A DNA stretch of 64,000 bases from the NCBI GenBank assembly GCA_023548195.1, contig JAJHZJ010000311.1:4611919-4675918 (forward strand), given 5' to 3'. A program made the translations under genes and the position numbers. The notes below the pieces were generated by a model. It was given only the letters and a program-made list of their open reading frames with translations, did no database searches and was not told the DNA's origin. Numbering within the stretch: position 1 is the first letter of the stretch; each line of letters starts with the position of its first letter. This document shows positions 63,851 to 64,000 of the stretch, in pieces. Source of the DNA: Bettongia penicillata ogilbyi (lineage: Eukaryota > Chordata > Mammalia > Diprotodontia > Potoroidae).

Positions 63851-64000
63851 ATTGAACTGAATTGGATTGAATGAAACAGTCTGGTCACCTGAACTGCCTC
63901 CCTAACTAGGCCTTGATGAGGGGTAGGGGAGGGAAGAGGAGAGAGGATGACAATTTTAACAGAGAATAATTATAGCTAAACATTTCTCTACTGTTTAGAT

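Overview
The window is vertebrate nuclear DNA and almost certainly metatherian (marsupial). It holds one intact, spliced, multi-exon gene whose product is DDX6 (RCK/p54), in a background of marsupial-type repeats: L1 and HAL1-like LINEs, L2/CR1-clade LINE tails, tRNA-derived and MIR-like SINEs, an RTE-like LINE, a gammaretrovirus-like endogenous provirus and DNA transposons. I cannot tell American from Australian marsupials by reading. Nothing bacterial, plasmid or CRISPR-like is present.

Layout. 1-2.9 kb: intergenic LINE debris, with a HAL1-like ORF1-only LINE at the edge. 2.95-5.56 kb: a CpG island with YY1-type sites and a probable non-coding exon 1. 6975-43.1 kb: DDX6 on the + strand. The reading frame is split over 12 coding exons (7248-37682), all GT-AG, summing to 1452 nt (483 codons plus stop). 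It is followed by an apparently TE-free 3' UTR of about 5.4 kb ending near AATAAA at 43074. Introns hold ordinary SINE/LINE insertions; intron 11 (27072-36845) is the longest and most repeat-filled.

43.1-64 kb: gene-free and repeat-dense. An L2/CR1-like LINE assembly (about 47.04-56.04 kb) has been hit repeatedly. A hAT transposon (48077-48298) has an 8-bp target duplication. A minus-strand ERV provirus (48516-53805) has a TCTC duplication, a tRNA-Glu-like primer site, decayed gag/pol and no integrase or env. A Tigger-like element (54710-55871) contains an L1 3' fragment, which contains a solo LTR. A roughly 270-bp inverted copy of the L2/LTR junction lies upstream. Next come scattered minus-strand pieces of a Ty3/Gypsy pol (56.3-59.1 kb), then an antisense L1 (59.6-62.7 kb) carrying an RTE-like LINE insertion (60215-61250), then L2 debris.

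The only functional protein gene I can support is DDX6, a cytoplasmic DEAD-box ATPase of mRNA decay and translational repression. I found no convincing new multi-gene system. The most interesting material is the fossil Ty3/Gypsy pol, the layered insertions, the templated-looking inverted duplication, and candidate post-transcriptional control sites in the DDX6 3' UTR.
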